This document shows, piece by piece, positions 9,320 to 17,063 of a stretch of DNA of 64,000 nt. This DNA is from Actinospica acidithermotolerans. Lineage in GTDB: Bacteria; Actinomycetota; Actinomycetes; Streptomycetales; Catenulisporaceae. Below the pieces are notes generated by a model. It was not told where the DNA came from and made no database searches. It saw only the letters and a list, made by a program, of their open reading frames with translations. Position 1 is the first letter of the stretch. Every line of letters starts with the position of its first letter. Where the stretch lies: the NCBI RefSeq assembly GCF_018139625.1, contig NZ_JAGSOH010000013.1:1-64000 (forward strand), written 5' to 3'. The translations under genes were made by a program, and so were the position numbers.

Positions 9320-9354
9320 CCGGAGGCCCCCACTCGGAAAGTGGGGGCCTCCGG
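9320..9354 (+). terminator. Strong hairpin terminator after the macro/DUF4291 operon
   Basis: A perfect 14-bp inverted repeat (CCGGAGGCCCCCAC / GTGGGGGCCTCCGG) with a 7-nt loop. It has no T tract, as is common for GC-rich actinobacterial terminators. It starts 15 bp after the DUF4291 stop codon. Confidence 0.8.
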
Positions 9355-9388
9355 CCTGCTTACGGACGTGCTCTCGCGGAACCGGGCT

Positions 9389-9413
9389 CACGGATCCTGC
9401 TTACGGATCCGTG
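9389..9413 (-). terminator. Hairpin after the secreted beta-propeller gene
   Basis: CACGGATCC and GGATCCGTG form a 9-bp stem with a 7-nt loop. It lies 18 bp downstream of the minus-strand stop at 9431 and faces the terminator of the convergent operon. Confidence 0.55.
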
Positions 9414-9430
9414 CTCACGGAACCGCCGAA

Positions 9431-12400
9431 CTACCCGGCGGAGACCTCGAGGATCTGCGCCACGCCGCTCGTCAGACCGGCGATGGTCGGGCTGGTGAAC
9501 TTGGTGGCCAGGGTCGTCTGGGTCGGTGCGTCCCAGTTGCCCGCCTGCCAGGATCCGTTGGCGTTGCGGATGTCGTGCTTGAGCACACCGCTCGTGGTCA
9601 CGGCGATGATCTGCGAGGAGCCGTTCGGCATCGCGGTGATCGTGGCCTCGGCGATCCCGGTGGACCCGGCCGGGACACCCCAGCCGCTCGACTGCCACGA
9701 ACCGTTGGCGAGGCGGATGTCGTGCTTGAGGACACCCGTCGAGGTCACCTCGACGATCTGCGACGAGCCGTCGGGCATGCCCGCGATGCTCGCGTAGGTC
9801 ACCTTCACGCCGGTCTGGGTCAGCGCACGCCAGCCCTGCCAACTGCCGTTGGCGTTGCGGATGTTGTGCTCAAGCACGCCGCTCGTGGTCACGGCGACCA
9901 GCTGCGAGGAGCCGTTCGGCATCGCGGTGATGCTGGCCTCGGCGATCCCGGTGGACCCGGCCGGGACACCCCAGCTGGACGCCTGCCAGGTGCCGTTGGC
10001 GTAGCGGACGTCGTGTTCGAGGGTGCCGGTCTTCGTCACTTCGATCAGCTGAGACGAGCCGTCAGGCATACCCGCGATGCTCGCCGAGACGGCTGTCGTG
10101 TTGTTCTTGGGCACGCCCCAGTTCTGCCAGGTGCCGGCGCTGCTGGAGTAGACGGTGTGCTCGACCGTGCCGCTGGTCGTGACCGCGACGGCCTGCGAGT
10201 CACCGTCCGGCATCGCGGTCACCGCGGTCTGGGCGATGCCCGACGAGTTCGCCGGTCCCTGCGTCCACGCGCTCCACGTGCCGGTCGAGCTGCGCAGGGC
10301 GCTGAACAGCTGGCCGCTCGCCGGTACGCCGGTGCCGGTCACGTTGACGTACATCGCGCCCTGGCCGGTGTCGGTCGACACCTCGTAGGCGCCCGAGTAA
10401 CTCTGCGCCGCGGTCGGGGTGAACGTCATCGTGACCGTGTAGGTCTCCCCAGGCGCAAGTTGCTGGCCTTCGGGGATCGGGTTGGTCGCGGCGAACGGAG
10501 CCGTGGGCGGAGCCGCCTTCGTCACCGTCAGGTTGACGTTTCCGGTGTTGGAGACGGTGAACGTCTGCGTAGCCGTCTTGCCCGCCACCACGTTGCCGAA
10601 GGACAGGCTCGTCGGACTGATCGTCACCTGCGGATCCGCCGCGATCGCGCTACCGGTCAGCGGGATGGTGAGCGAACCCTGATCGGACGTCAGCACGATC
10701 GACGAACTGTCGCTCGCCGCCACCGCGGTCGGCGCGTACGTGGCGCTGATTGTGGTGGTAGCGCCCGGGGCCAGCGTGCTGCCGACGGCGGGAAGCCCGC
10801 TGGCGGTGAACGGCGCGTTCGGACCGGTCACGCTGCTGAACGTCTCGGTGCTCGTGCCGGTGTTCGTCACGCCTACGGTCAGCGTCTCGCTACTGCCCAC
10901 GGCTCTGGTGCCCCAGGCCAGCGAAGTAGGCGTCGCACCCAGTCCTGCTTGAGTGCCCGTTCCGTTAAGCCCGAACTCGAAGTTGCCCACGTCTGTGGTA
11001 ACTGTCAGTTCGGATGTATCTGCGCCCCAGGTCGTCGGGCTGAAGGTCACCGGGACGGTCAGCGTCTGACCGGCCGTCAGGCTCGTCGGCAGGGACGGGG
11101 TGGTCGTGCCGGCCGAGAACGGCGCGTTTGCGCTGACGCCGGTGATCGTCACGTCGCGCGTGGCGGTCAGCGTCGCGGTCGTGGTGCCGGTCGAGCCGAC
11201 GGCCACGTTTCCGAAGCCGGTCGACGCGCCCTGCAGTGTGGCGGTCGTCGGCGCGCCGAAGCCGAGCAGGTGGCCGTCGCGCGTGCCGACGTAGACGCGG
11301 CCGTTGTTGGTCGCCGGCACCGAGAACTTGGTGACGGTGCCGAGCGGCCAGGAGCGCAGCAGCGTCATCACGCCGCTGGAGGGCACGGCGTTGTAGACCA
11401 TCAGCTGGCCGTTGGTGCCGGTCGAGCCGGAGGACTGGATGACCCAGACGAGCGCGGAGCCCGACGTGGTCCCGTTCGAGGTGACGACGGGCGAGCCTGA
11501 GCTGAAGGGGAAGGTCTGCTGGCTGGTGCCGGCCACCCGGAACGACGGCACCCCGGATCCGGTCAGGCCGTATGCGAGGGCGACGAGGTGGCTGTTGGAC
11601 TCGGAGACGTACACATAGCCGCCGTCGCCGCCCCAGACCGCGGGGTGGCCCCACACGCCGGAGAGCTGCGTCTGGCCGACGACGGCGTCCGTGCCACCCG
11701 AGCCCTGCGCGCGGCCGCCGAGGGAGGCGCGGTTGAGCAGCCACAGGCGCCCGTCCTTGCCGATCTGCACCATCAGGTGCGGATAGGTCGAGGTGCCGAA
11801 CTCGGCGTCGGGCAGCGCGGCCGGGCCGCCGGAGGAGACGTCCTGGTCGTTCGCGTCGAGGGTCGAGGCATTGGCCGGTGAGAAGAAGTCGGAGGCCGAG
11901 ATGGTGCCGTCGGACGCCACGTTCAGGTGAACGACGGACTCGGAAAGATCCTTAGGCGGCGAGGTGCCGACGCCGACCGGAGGCGTGACGCCGTTGCCGG
12001 TGGCGATGTACATGCCGCTTGAGCCGTCCGTGACGATGCCGCCGCCGGACTGCCAGATTCCCGCGCCCGACGCGTTCGAGCCCGCCTCGTCGGTCCACAT
12101 GTGCAGCGACTTCGTGCTCGCGTTCACGCCGACTACGTAGCCGCGGTAGGGGCCGTAGTCGCAGTGGCCGCCGAACGCCATGTAGACACTGCCGTTCTGG
12201 AACAGGATGCCCGGGCGCTGCAGCTCGCGCTCGGGATTGAAGCTGACCGCCGTGTCGTTCGAGGGCGATCCGGCGATCGACACCGGCCAGCCGGTGCGGA
12301 TGGCCCCGGTGGTCGCGCTCATCGCGTAGAGGTAGTAGTGCGGCACCGTCGCGTTGGCGCCGTCGTTCACCTTCGCCGTCAGGTACACGTAGCCGGTGGA

Positions 12401-12829
12401 CGCGTCGTAGACCGGGGTCGAGGTGATCCCGATGTCCGGCACGAGGTCGCCGCAGCCGATCGTGGAGGCCGGCCAGGAGGGGCCGAGGTAGTCCTGCCAC
12501 TCGATGGCGCCGGTCTCGCTGTTGATGCCGTAGACGTGGTTCTCCTCCGTCCCGACGATCACCGTCGTGCCCACCACGAGCGGCTGGGCGTAGACCTGGC
12601 CGACGACCGCGGTGGAGAACAACTCGCCGAAGTCGCTCCCGGTGACGGAACCCGAGGTGAGCGACGCCTCGTTCTGATCCCAGCCCGTGCGCTGGTTGTC
12701 GTTCGAGACGGTGACGACGTCGGCATGCGCGCTCGCGACCGACAGAGTGGCCGCCGTCATCCCGACGAGCAGCGAAAGTATGAGCACCCGTATTCGGGTG
12801 GATCCGGTGCGCGGCAGCGCGGATCGCAT
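9431..12829 (-). CDS. Large secreted protein: PQQ-like beta-propeller, three ASH/choice-of-anchor-D domains, C-terminal lectin-like repeats
   Basis: An 1132-aa exported protein. A Sec signal peptide (about residues 1-36, ending SVASAHA) precedes a ~500-aa region of propeller blades (for example WQDYLGPSWPAS, GSSFKVSV-like strands, YVYVSESNSHLVAL). Three ~100-aa Ig-like domains of the choice-of-anchor D type follow (SFGNVVAGKTATQTFTVSNTG is one). The last ~280 residues hold about six repeats built on MPDGSSQ / VAVTTSGVLEHDIR / NGSWQ, like sialidase/PLL-type propellers. A GGGAGGG ribosome-binding site lies 8 nt before ATG 12829. No catalytic site is visible; a role in surface binding is likely but unproven. 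Confidence 0.8.
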   Translation of the reverse strand: MRSALPRTGSTRIRVLILSLLVGMTAATLSVASAHADVVTVSNDNQRTGWDQNEASLTSGSVTGSDFGELFSTAVVGQVYAQPLVVGTTVIVGTEENHVYGINSETGAIEWQDYLGPSWPASTIGCGDLVPDIGITSTPVYDASTGYVYLTAKVNDGANATVPHYYLYAMSATTGAIRTGWPVSIAGSPSNDTAVSFNPERELQRPGILFQNGSVYMAFGGHCDYGPYRGYVVGVNASTKSLHMWTDEAGSNASGAGIWQSGGGIVTDGSSGMYIATGNGVTPPVGVGTSPPKDLSESVVHLNVASDGTISASDFFSPANASTLDANDQDVSSGGPAALPDAEFGTSTYPHLMVQIGKDGRLWLLNRASLGGRAQGSGGTDAVVGQTQLSGVWGHPAVWGGDGGYVYVSESNSHLVALAYGLTGSGVPSFRVAGTSQQTFPFSSGSPVVTSNGTTSGSALVWVIQSSGSTGTNGQLMVYNAVPSSGVMTLLRSWPLGTVTKFSVPATNNGRVYVGTRDGHLLGFGAPTTATLQGASTGFGNVAVGSTGTTTATLTATRDVTITGVSANAPFSAGTTTPSLPTSLTAGQTLTVPVTFSPTTWGADTSELTVTTDVGNFEFGLNGTGTQAGLGATPTSLAWGTRAVGSSETLTVGVTNTGTSTETFSSVTGPNAPFTASGLPAVGSTLAPGATTTISATYAPTAVAASDSSSIVLTSDQGSLTIPLTGSAIAADPQVTISPTSLSFGNVVAGKTATQTFTVSNTGNVNLTVTKAAPPTAPFAATNPIPEGQQLAPGETYTVTMTFTPTAAQSYSGAYEVSTDTGQGAMYVNVTGTGVPASGQLFSALRSSTGTWSAWTQGPANSSGIAQTAVTAMPDGDSQAVAVTTSGTVEHTVYSSSAGTWQNWGVPKNNTTAVSASIAGMPDGSSQLIEVTKTGTLEHDVRYANGTWQASSWGVPAGSTGIAEASITAMPNGSSQLVAVTTSGVLEHNIRNANGSWQGWRALTQTGVKVTYASIAGMPDGSSQIVEVTSTGVLKHDIRLANGSWQSSGWGVPAGSTGIAEATITAMPNGSSQIIAVTTSGVLKHDIRNANGSWQAGNWDAPTQTTLATKFTSPTIAGLTSGVAQILEVSAG

Positions 12830-13277
12830 GGACCAGTCCCTCCCTCAGCCCGGATTCGCCGGGCACCCGCCGATCGGTGAACCAGCCCGCCGGCAGCGCG
12901 GCGGGCACTGGTTTTACCACGTCTTGGGCAGACCATAAGGGTGCTCTCATGATCATGGGAAGTGAGCGGCGGAAGTGTTACAGGGCTGGTTCATCCGCCC
13001 CTTGCCGCGATCCGTCGGGATGTCAGGTTTCGGACAAATCGCCCGGATGCCGCGCGTCGCCCGGATGCCGCGCGTCGCCCGGATGCCGCGCCTCGCCCGG
13101 ACGCCGCGGCGCGCCCGGACGCCGCGGCGCGTCATCCGCGGCGGGGCCTGCGGGGCCCTGGGCCCTTGCGATCGTCCAGGCCCATCGCTGGACAGGGCAG
13201 CGGTGCGGGGCCGGTAACGGTGGATGAGGGCCGGGCCGCCCGGCCGGATTCCCGGCCGGGTGTGGCCTTATGCGGTT
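12830..13277. other. 448-bp intergenic region with a tandem repeat
   Basis: This stretch lies upstream of the secreted propeller gene and downstream of the SnoaL-like gene. It holds the 18-bp repeat array at 13041-13130 and no convincing gene; the short ORFs across it are built from the repeat and lack ribosome-binding sites. Confidence 0.6.
13041..13130. repeat. 18-bp tandem repeat, five copies
   Basis: Five head-to-tail copies of GCCCGGATGCCGCGCGTC-type units: 13041-13058, 13059-13076, 13077-13094, 13095-13112 and 13113-13130. The first two are identical and the last two share a second variant (GCCCGGACGCCGCGGCGC). The unit length is a multiple of three, so several frames stay open through it. 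I see no flanking mobile-element signature. Confidence 0.9.
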
Positions 13278-13766
13278 CTAGTTCCAGGCGGCCGGGACGG
13301 GAGCGTCGACGGGGGCGGCGAGTTGCGCCATCAGGCCGGCGAAGTCCTCGAGGTGCCAGGTGACGACGATTCGGTTGTCGCGGACCTGGTGGATGTCGAT
13401 GGTGCGTATCTCGATGCGCCGACCGGTGGGCTCGTACCCCATGAAGGCGCCCTGATGGGTTCCGCTGACGGTGTTTCGGACGGCGACGCGGTCGCCTGCG
13501 ACGAGGATGTCTTCGTGCGCGACGTGGTAGTCGGGCATCGCCTGGCGGAATGCCGCGATCTGGACCGGCATGCCTGCGGGTCCCTGCTGCTGGCCGGGAG
13601 CGAGCGGGATGTCGATCCAGTCGTCGGCGAGGATCTCGCCGTAGACGGTGGTGTCGCCGGTGCGGAACGGCTCGTAGAAGGCGCGTACGACGTCGATGAT
13701 GCCCGGGTCGGAGCGCGTGTCGGAGCCGGTGGCCGCGGACGTGTCGGGGCGGTTCGCAGTGGTCAT
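13278..13766 (-). CDS. SnoaL-like / ester cyclase family protein
   Basis: A 162-aa protein with a SnoaL-like (NTF2-fold) domain starting near residue 22: VVRAFYEPFRTGDTTVYGEILADDW, AFRQAMPDYHVAHEDILVAGDRV and IEIRTIDIHQVRDNRIVVTWHLED are the usual three blocks. Such proteins act as small cyclases or isomerases, or as stress-linked proteins of unknown substrate. An AAAGG ribosome-binding site precedes ATG 13766. It lies 82 bp downstream of the DUF4267 gene on the same strand, so both are probably controlled by the divergent TetR regulator. Confidence 0.85.
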   Translation of the reverse strand: MTTANRPDTSAATGSDTRSDPGIIDVVRAFYEPFRTGDTTVYGEILADDWIDIPLAPGQQQGPAGMPVQIAAFRQAMPDYHVAHEDILVAGDRVAVRNTVSGTHQGAFMGYEPTGRRIEIRTIDIHQVRDNRIVVTWHLEDFAGLMAQLAAPVDAPVPAAWN

Positions 13767-13848
13767 GGCAGTGCCTTTCTGGTGACTACGGGTCGGGACG
13801 GGTTGAGCGGGTGGCGGCGGTGGCCGGGGCGTGGTGGCCGGAGCGGCG

Positions 13849-14211
13849 CTAAACGAGCGCGAGGATGAGGCCGACGGCGACGAGGAGCGCGGCCGTGACC
13901 GCGTGGACAGTCAGCGCTTGGCGGAGGGTTCCTCCGTTGGTTCGCACGATGACGGCGTCTCCGATCGGGGTGATCGCCGCGGCGAGCATGGCCCAGCCGA
14001 AAACGTGGATGCCGCCGGCCGCGAGGGCTACGAGTGGCACTACTCCGGAGGTGATGTCGCGGACGCCTTTGATGCTGGTCAAGGCGCGCAGGCTGTCTGC
14101 GGGCACGCCGAATCCGGCCATGGCGATCTCGGGGGCGAGCAGGAACCGGCCGCCGATGAACAGGATGAAGGCGCAGCCGAGGAGCGCGACGGCGAGGGCG
14201 ACGATCGTCAT
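13849..14211 (-). CDS. DUF4267 membrane protein
   Basis: A 120-aa protein with four predicted TM segments: IVALAVALLGCAFILFIGG, a central GVVPLVALAAGGIHVFGWA, AMLAAAITPIGDAVIV and a C-terminal TAALLVAVGLILALV. The loop SIKGVRDITSGV is typical of DUF4267 proteins, which often accompany TetR regulators. I use ATG 14211 because AAAGGA lies 6 nt upstream; TTG 14226 is less likely. Its promoter carries one of the two TetR-operator copies. Function unknown. Confidence 0.8.
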   Translation of the reverse strand: MTIVALAVALLGCAFILFIGGRFLLAPEIAMAGFGVPADSLRALTSIKGVRDITSGVVPLVALAAGGIHVFGWAMLAAAITPIGDAVIVRTNGGTLRQALTVHAVTAALLVAVGLILALV

Positions 14212-14227
14212 TATGATTCCTTTCAAC

Positions 14228-14243
14228 GTTATCTATCAGCGTT
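14228..14243. promoter_or_regulatory. Candidate TetR operator, copy 1 (DUF4267/SnoaL promoter)
   Basis: GTTATCTATCAGCGTT lies 17 bp upstream of the DUF4267 start. It matches the reverse complement of the copy in front of the tetR gene (14356-14371) at 15 of 16 positions. It is embedded in a larger dyad (CGTTAT ... ATAACG, 14227-14251). Confidence 0.72.
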
Positions 14244-14355
14244 CTATAACGACGTTAGCACAAGATTGGCGCAAGCGTCTGCCTGGCGCCGAGCACCAGT
14301 CCTTCCAGGTCACTGCGCATGGCGGCGTCGGGCCGGGCGAGGATCGCCGTTCGCT

Positions 14356-14371
14356 AACGCTGATAGGTAAC
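14356..14371. promoter_or_regulatory. Candidate TetR operator, copy 2 (tetR promoter)
   Basis: AACGCTGATAGGTAAC lies directly upstream of the tetR -10 box and is the inverted counterpart of copy 1. Its position between -35 and -10 suits repression of tetR by its own product. Confidence 0.72.
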
Positions 14372-14376
14372 CGTGC

Positions 14377-14382
14377 TATGGT
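14377..14382 (+). promoter_or_regulatory. -10 box of a leaderless tetR promoter
   Basis: TATGGT ends 7 nt before ATG 14390, fixing this ATG as the start and implying a leaderless transcript. Confidence 0.6.
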
Positions 14383-14389
14383 CAGTGCC

Positions 14390-15031
14390 ATGTCCCCCAA
14401 GCCCGCACCCGACCTCGAACTGCGGCGAGGTCAGATCATCCGCGCGGCACAAGAGCTCGCCGAGTCAGACGGCTGGGCCGCGGTGACGACGCGCGCGGTC
14501 GCCTCCCGGCTCGGCGTCACCCAGCCCGTGCTCTATTCGGTCTTCACCGGCCGGCAGGCAATCATCGACGCCGTGACCCTGACCGGATTCGCCGAACTCG
14601 CCGAAGCCCTTGAAGCAGTCGAAGCCGAGCCCATGGCGCGCATGCGCGCCTACCTCGAGTTCGCCGTGGCTCGGCCTCACCTGTACGAAGCCATGTTCTC
14701 GATGCCCTCGGACCTGCGATTCGGAACCGAGAGCGCCCCTGAGCCGCTTCAGCGCGCCTTCGCGGCGATCCACGAGACCTTCCCGGGCCCCGACCACAGC
14801 AGAGCGGAAGTCGCCTGGGCGACCCTGCACGGCCTGGCCACCCTCCAGATGGGGGGACGCCAGCCCGCGTCGCGCATGCAGAGCCGCCTGGAATACGCCC
14901 ACTGCATACTGACGCAGTGTGACCTGGCTCCAGCGGATGCGAGCCGATCGGCACCTAACCCCACCCGGCCGCGCCGGGCAGGGTCCCGCGGTGATTCCGG
15001 CGGGCGGGAAACCGGCCCGGAGCGGCACTGA
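14390..15031 (+). CDS. TetR/AcrR family transcriptional regulator
   Basis: A 213-aa regulator. The N-terminal helix-turn-helix reads IIRAAQELAESDGWAAVTTR then AVASRLGVTQPVLYSVFTGR, the classic TetR layout. The C-terminal ligand domain contains MRAYLEFAVARPHLYEAMFS, a pattern of the WHG/TetR_C families. The last ~30 residues are Arg/Pro/Ser-rich and probably disordered. It is divergent from the DUF4267-SnoaL genes, and both promoters hold the same 16-bp operator, so it likely represses both. The inducer is unknown. Confidence 0.9.
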   Translation: MSPKPAPDLELRRGQIIRAAQELAESDGWAAVTTRAVASRLGVTQPVLYSVFTGRQAIIDAVTLTGFAELAEALEAVEAEPMARMRAYLEFAVARPHLYEAMFSMPSDLRFGTESAPEPLQRAFAAIHETFPGPDHSRAEVAWATLHGLATLQMGGRQPASRMQSRLEYAHCILTQCDLAPADASRSAPNPTRPRRAGSRGDSGGRETGPERH

Positions 15032-15248
15032 TACCCGCGTGAACCCCGCCCGGCCGGGCATCTCACGACACCGGATGCCCGAGGCGCCGGGGGCCGCCCG
15101 GCGCGGTGCGTCCGGTGATCGACCACGTGCACTGCACATGCTCGCCGAGATCGCTGCGGCGCGTGGCCTGCTCGATTGCGGCGTCCGTTTACTGCGCAAG
15201 CACGTCGCCGACATGGTTCGGGTGACGCCTGCGAACCGCTCGTCGGTC

Positions 15249-15716
15249 TCAGTCGCTGACGGCTTCCGTGCCCGGCTCGAACCCGTTGCGGCGCATGTCG
15301 GCACCTACGATCCGGCTCGCCAGCCTGGCCAGGTCCTGCCGCTCGTCGTCCGCGAGGTCGGCGAGCAGGTTCCCGATCCGCACGGCGAAAAGCTCGGCCA
15401 CCTGCTCGACCAGGTTCCGCCCGTCGTCCGTGATCGAGACGCGGGCCACCCGGCGGTCGATGTCGCTAACGGTCCGGACAACCAGGCCGCGCCGTTGCGC
15501 GCGGGAGATCAGTCCGGTGATCGAGGACTTGTCCAGGTCCAGGTGTCTGCCGAGCTCGTTCATCGTCGGCTCGCGGTCCCGGAGCACCCCGAGTAGTCGG
15601 GTCTGGATCAGCGAGAGGTCATAGTCCGCGGCGATCTCGGCCAGTGCGTTCTGCACGAGGAACGACAGCTGGGCCAGGGCGTCCACCAGGCCGAGGGTTT
15701 CGTCGCGCGAGCTCAT
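15249..15716 (-). CDS. MarR family transcriptional regulator
   Basis: A 155-aa winged-helix regulator. The DNA-binding core is LSLIQTRLLGVLRDREPTM then NELGRHLDLDKSSITGLISR and the wing VRTVSDIDRRVARVSITDDG. It is divergent from a quinone-oxidoreductase gene. The gap contains a GTGCCAC...GTGGCAC inverted repeat that is the likely operator. A TAGGAT box ends 6 nt before ATG 15716, which suggests a leaderless mRNA. MarR proteins next to such oxidoreductases commonly respond to phenolic or quinone stress (family knowledge). Confidence 0.92.
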   Translation of the reverse strand: MSSRDETLGLVDALAQLSFLVQNALAEIAADYDLSLIQTRLLGVLRDREPTMNELGRHLDLDKSSITGLISRAQRRGLVVRTVSDIDRRVARVSITDDGRNLVEQVAELFAVRIGNLLADLADDERQDLARLASRIVGADMRRNGFEPGTEAVSD

Positions 15717-15722
15717 GCTCCG

Positions 15723-15728
15723 ATCCTA
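15723..15728 (-). promoter_or_regulatory. -10 box of a leaderless marR promoter
   Basis: On the minus strand TAGGAT ends 6 nt before the ATG at 15716. The -35 region would overlap the left arm of the divergent inverted repeat. Confidence 0.5.
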
Positions 15729-15741
15729 CTTGGAAAGGTAC

Positions 15742-15770
15742 GTGCCACCAACTATATTAGTACGTGGCAC
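15742..15770. promoter_or_regulatory. Candidate MarR operator in the divergent promoter
   Basis: GTGCCAC (15742-15748) and GTGGCAC (15764-15770) form an inverted repeat with a 15-bp AT-rich spacer containing TATATTAG. Both arms are preceded by TAC, so there is also a direct repeat of TACGTG. It lies between marR and the oxidoreductase gene. Confidence 0.6.
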
Positions 15771-15797
15771 AAACCAATCCGTTCGGAGGGGAACCCC

Positions 15798-16760
15798 ATG
15801 GACATCCACGCCGCCGTAGTCCGCTCGTTCGACGCCCCGCCCCGCTACGAGGCCTTCGACCTGCCCGCCCCGTCCGACGAGGACCACGCGGTGGTCGAGG
15901 TCCTGGCCGTCGGCCTGCACCCGCGGGTGCGTTCCGGCGCCGCGGGCAGCCATTACACCAGCACCGGCAGCCTGCCGATGGTCCCCGGGATCGACGGCGT
16001 CGGACGGCTGGCGGACGGCCGCGCGGTCTACTTCGTCGCCGACGACGTGCTCGGCCCGATGGCCAACCGGACCGTGATCGACACCCGCCGCAGCGTCGCG
16101 CTCCCGGTCGGCGCCGACGTGCTCAAGATCGCCGCCGCGATGAACCCGGCGATGTCCGCCTGGGTCGCGCTGCGCCGCCGGGTGCCGATCGAGCCCGGGC
16201 AGTCGGTGCTGATCCTCGGCGCGACCGGCAGCGCCGGGCAGATGGCCGTCCAGGTGGCCAAACGCCTCGGCGCGGGCCGTGTCGTCGGCGCCGGGCGCGA
16301 CAAGGCCCGCCTCGACGCGCTGCCCGAAGTCGGCGCGGACGCGACCGTCGCGCTGAGCGAGGACGCCGACGCGACCGCCGCCGCGCTGGCCGACGCGGCA
16401 TGCGAGGTCGACCTGGTCATCGACTACCTCTGGGGCAAGCCCGCGAGCGAGGCGATGATGGCGCTGCTGCTCGCCCGCTCCGACCGCAGCAGGGCGCTGA
16501 ACTGGATCCAGATCGGTTCGATGGCCGGTCCGACGATCGAACTGCCGTCGGTGGCTCTGCGCTCGGCGAACTTCCGCCTGCAGGGCAACGGGCAGGGCGC
16601 GGTCTCCACGAGAGCGTACCTGGCCGAACTGCCGTCCCTGATCGAAGAGATCGACAACGGCGGCCTCCGAGTGAACGCGCAGGCGGAGCCACTCACCGAA
16701 GTGGAAAGAGCCTGGACCACGCCCGAGGTCCCCGGAGTGCGCACCGTCCTGATCCCCTGA
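15798..16760 (+). CDS. Zinc-independent quinone oxidoreductase (MDR superfamily)
   Basis: A 320-aa medium-chain reductase. The N-terminal GroES-like part (DAPPRYEAFDLPAPSDED, GIDGVGRLADGRAVYF) is followed by a Rossmann domain with VLILGATGSAGQMAVQVAKRLGAGRVVGAGRD. The zinc-ligand Cys residues of alcohol dehydrogenases are absent. It probably reduces quinones or enones with NAD(P)H. A GGAGGGG ribosome-binding site precedes ATG 15798. It is divergent from, and probably regulated by, the MarR protein. Confidence 0.9.
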   Translation: MDIHAAVVRSFDAPPRYEAFDLPAPSDEDHAVVEVLAVGLHPRVRSGAAGSHYTSTGSLPMVPGIDGVGRLADGRAVYFVADDVLGPMANRTVIDTRRSVALPVGADVLKIAAAMNPAMSAWVALRRRVPIEPGQSVLILGATGSAGQMAVQVAKRLGAGRVVGAGRDKARLDALPEVGADATVALSEDADATAAALADAACEVDLVIDYLWGKPASEAMMALLLARSDRSRALNWIQIGSMAGPTIELPSVALRSANFRLQGNGQGAVSTRAYLAELPSLIEEIDNGGLRVNAQAEPLTEVERAWTTPEVPGVRTVLIP

Positions 16761-16790
16761 CACGGAAGCAGAATCGACGAAGGAGCTGTG

Positions 16791-16874
16791 ATGCCCGGCC
16801 TTGAACATCATCGCCGGGTACGTCGGCTGAATCCGGCGGCGACCGATCGATCGGGGACTCGAACAGCCCCCTGA
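16791..16874 (+). CDS. Possible 27-aa small ORF or gene remnant after the oxidoreductase
   Basis: ATG 16791 has a near-perfect ribosome-binding site (GAAGGAG, 5 nt upstream) but the frame (MPGLEHHRRVRRLNPAATDR...) stops after 27 codons. It could be a leader, a small protein, or the 5' stub of a deleted second gene of the operon. The rest of 16875-17063 shows no gene, only the upstream region of the next secreted protein. Confidence 0.3.
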   Translation: MPGLEHHRRVRRLNPAATDRSGTRTAP

Positions 16875-17063
16875 TGACGTCGGCATGTCGGCCGGGAGCC
16901 TGTACGCCCCAGTGGCTCCAGCCGCCCGCACCCGACTGCGCTGAGAGCGATCAGGGCTACCAGTTGGGCCGCGGCTGTTACGGGATTGTCGAACGCGCAC
17001 GCAGACCGAGTCCCGCAACCCACGTATACCCTTGTTGTCTTATAAGAAAATGGGGGAGGGTCA

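Noticed and set aside
12953-13227. Small repeat-containing protein (60-116 aa, either strand)
   Set aside because: The translations are direct products of the 18-bp repeat, with no ribosome-binding site or hydrophobic/catalytic pattern.
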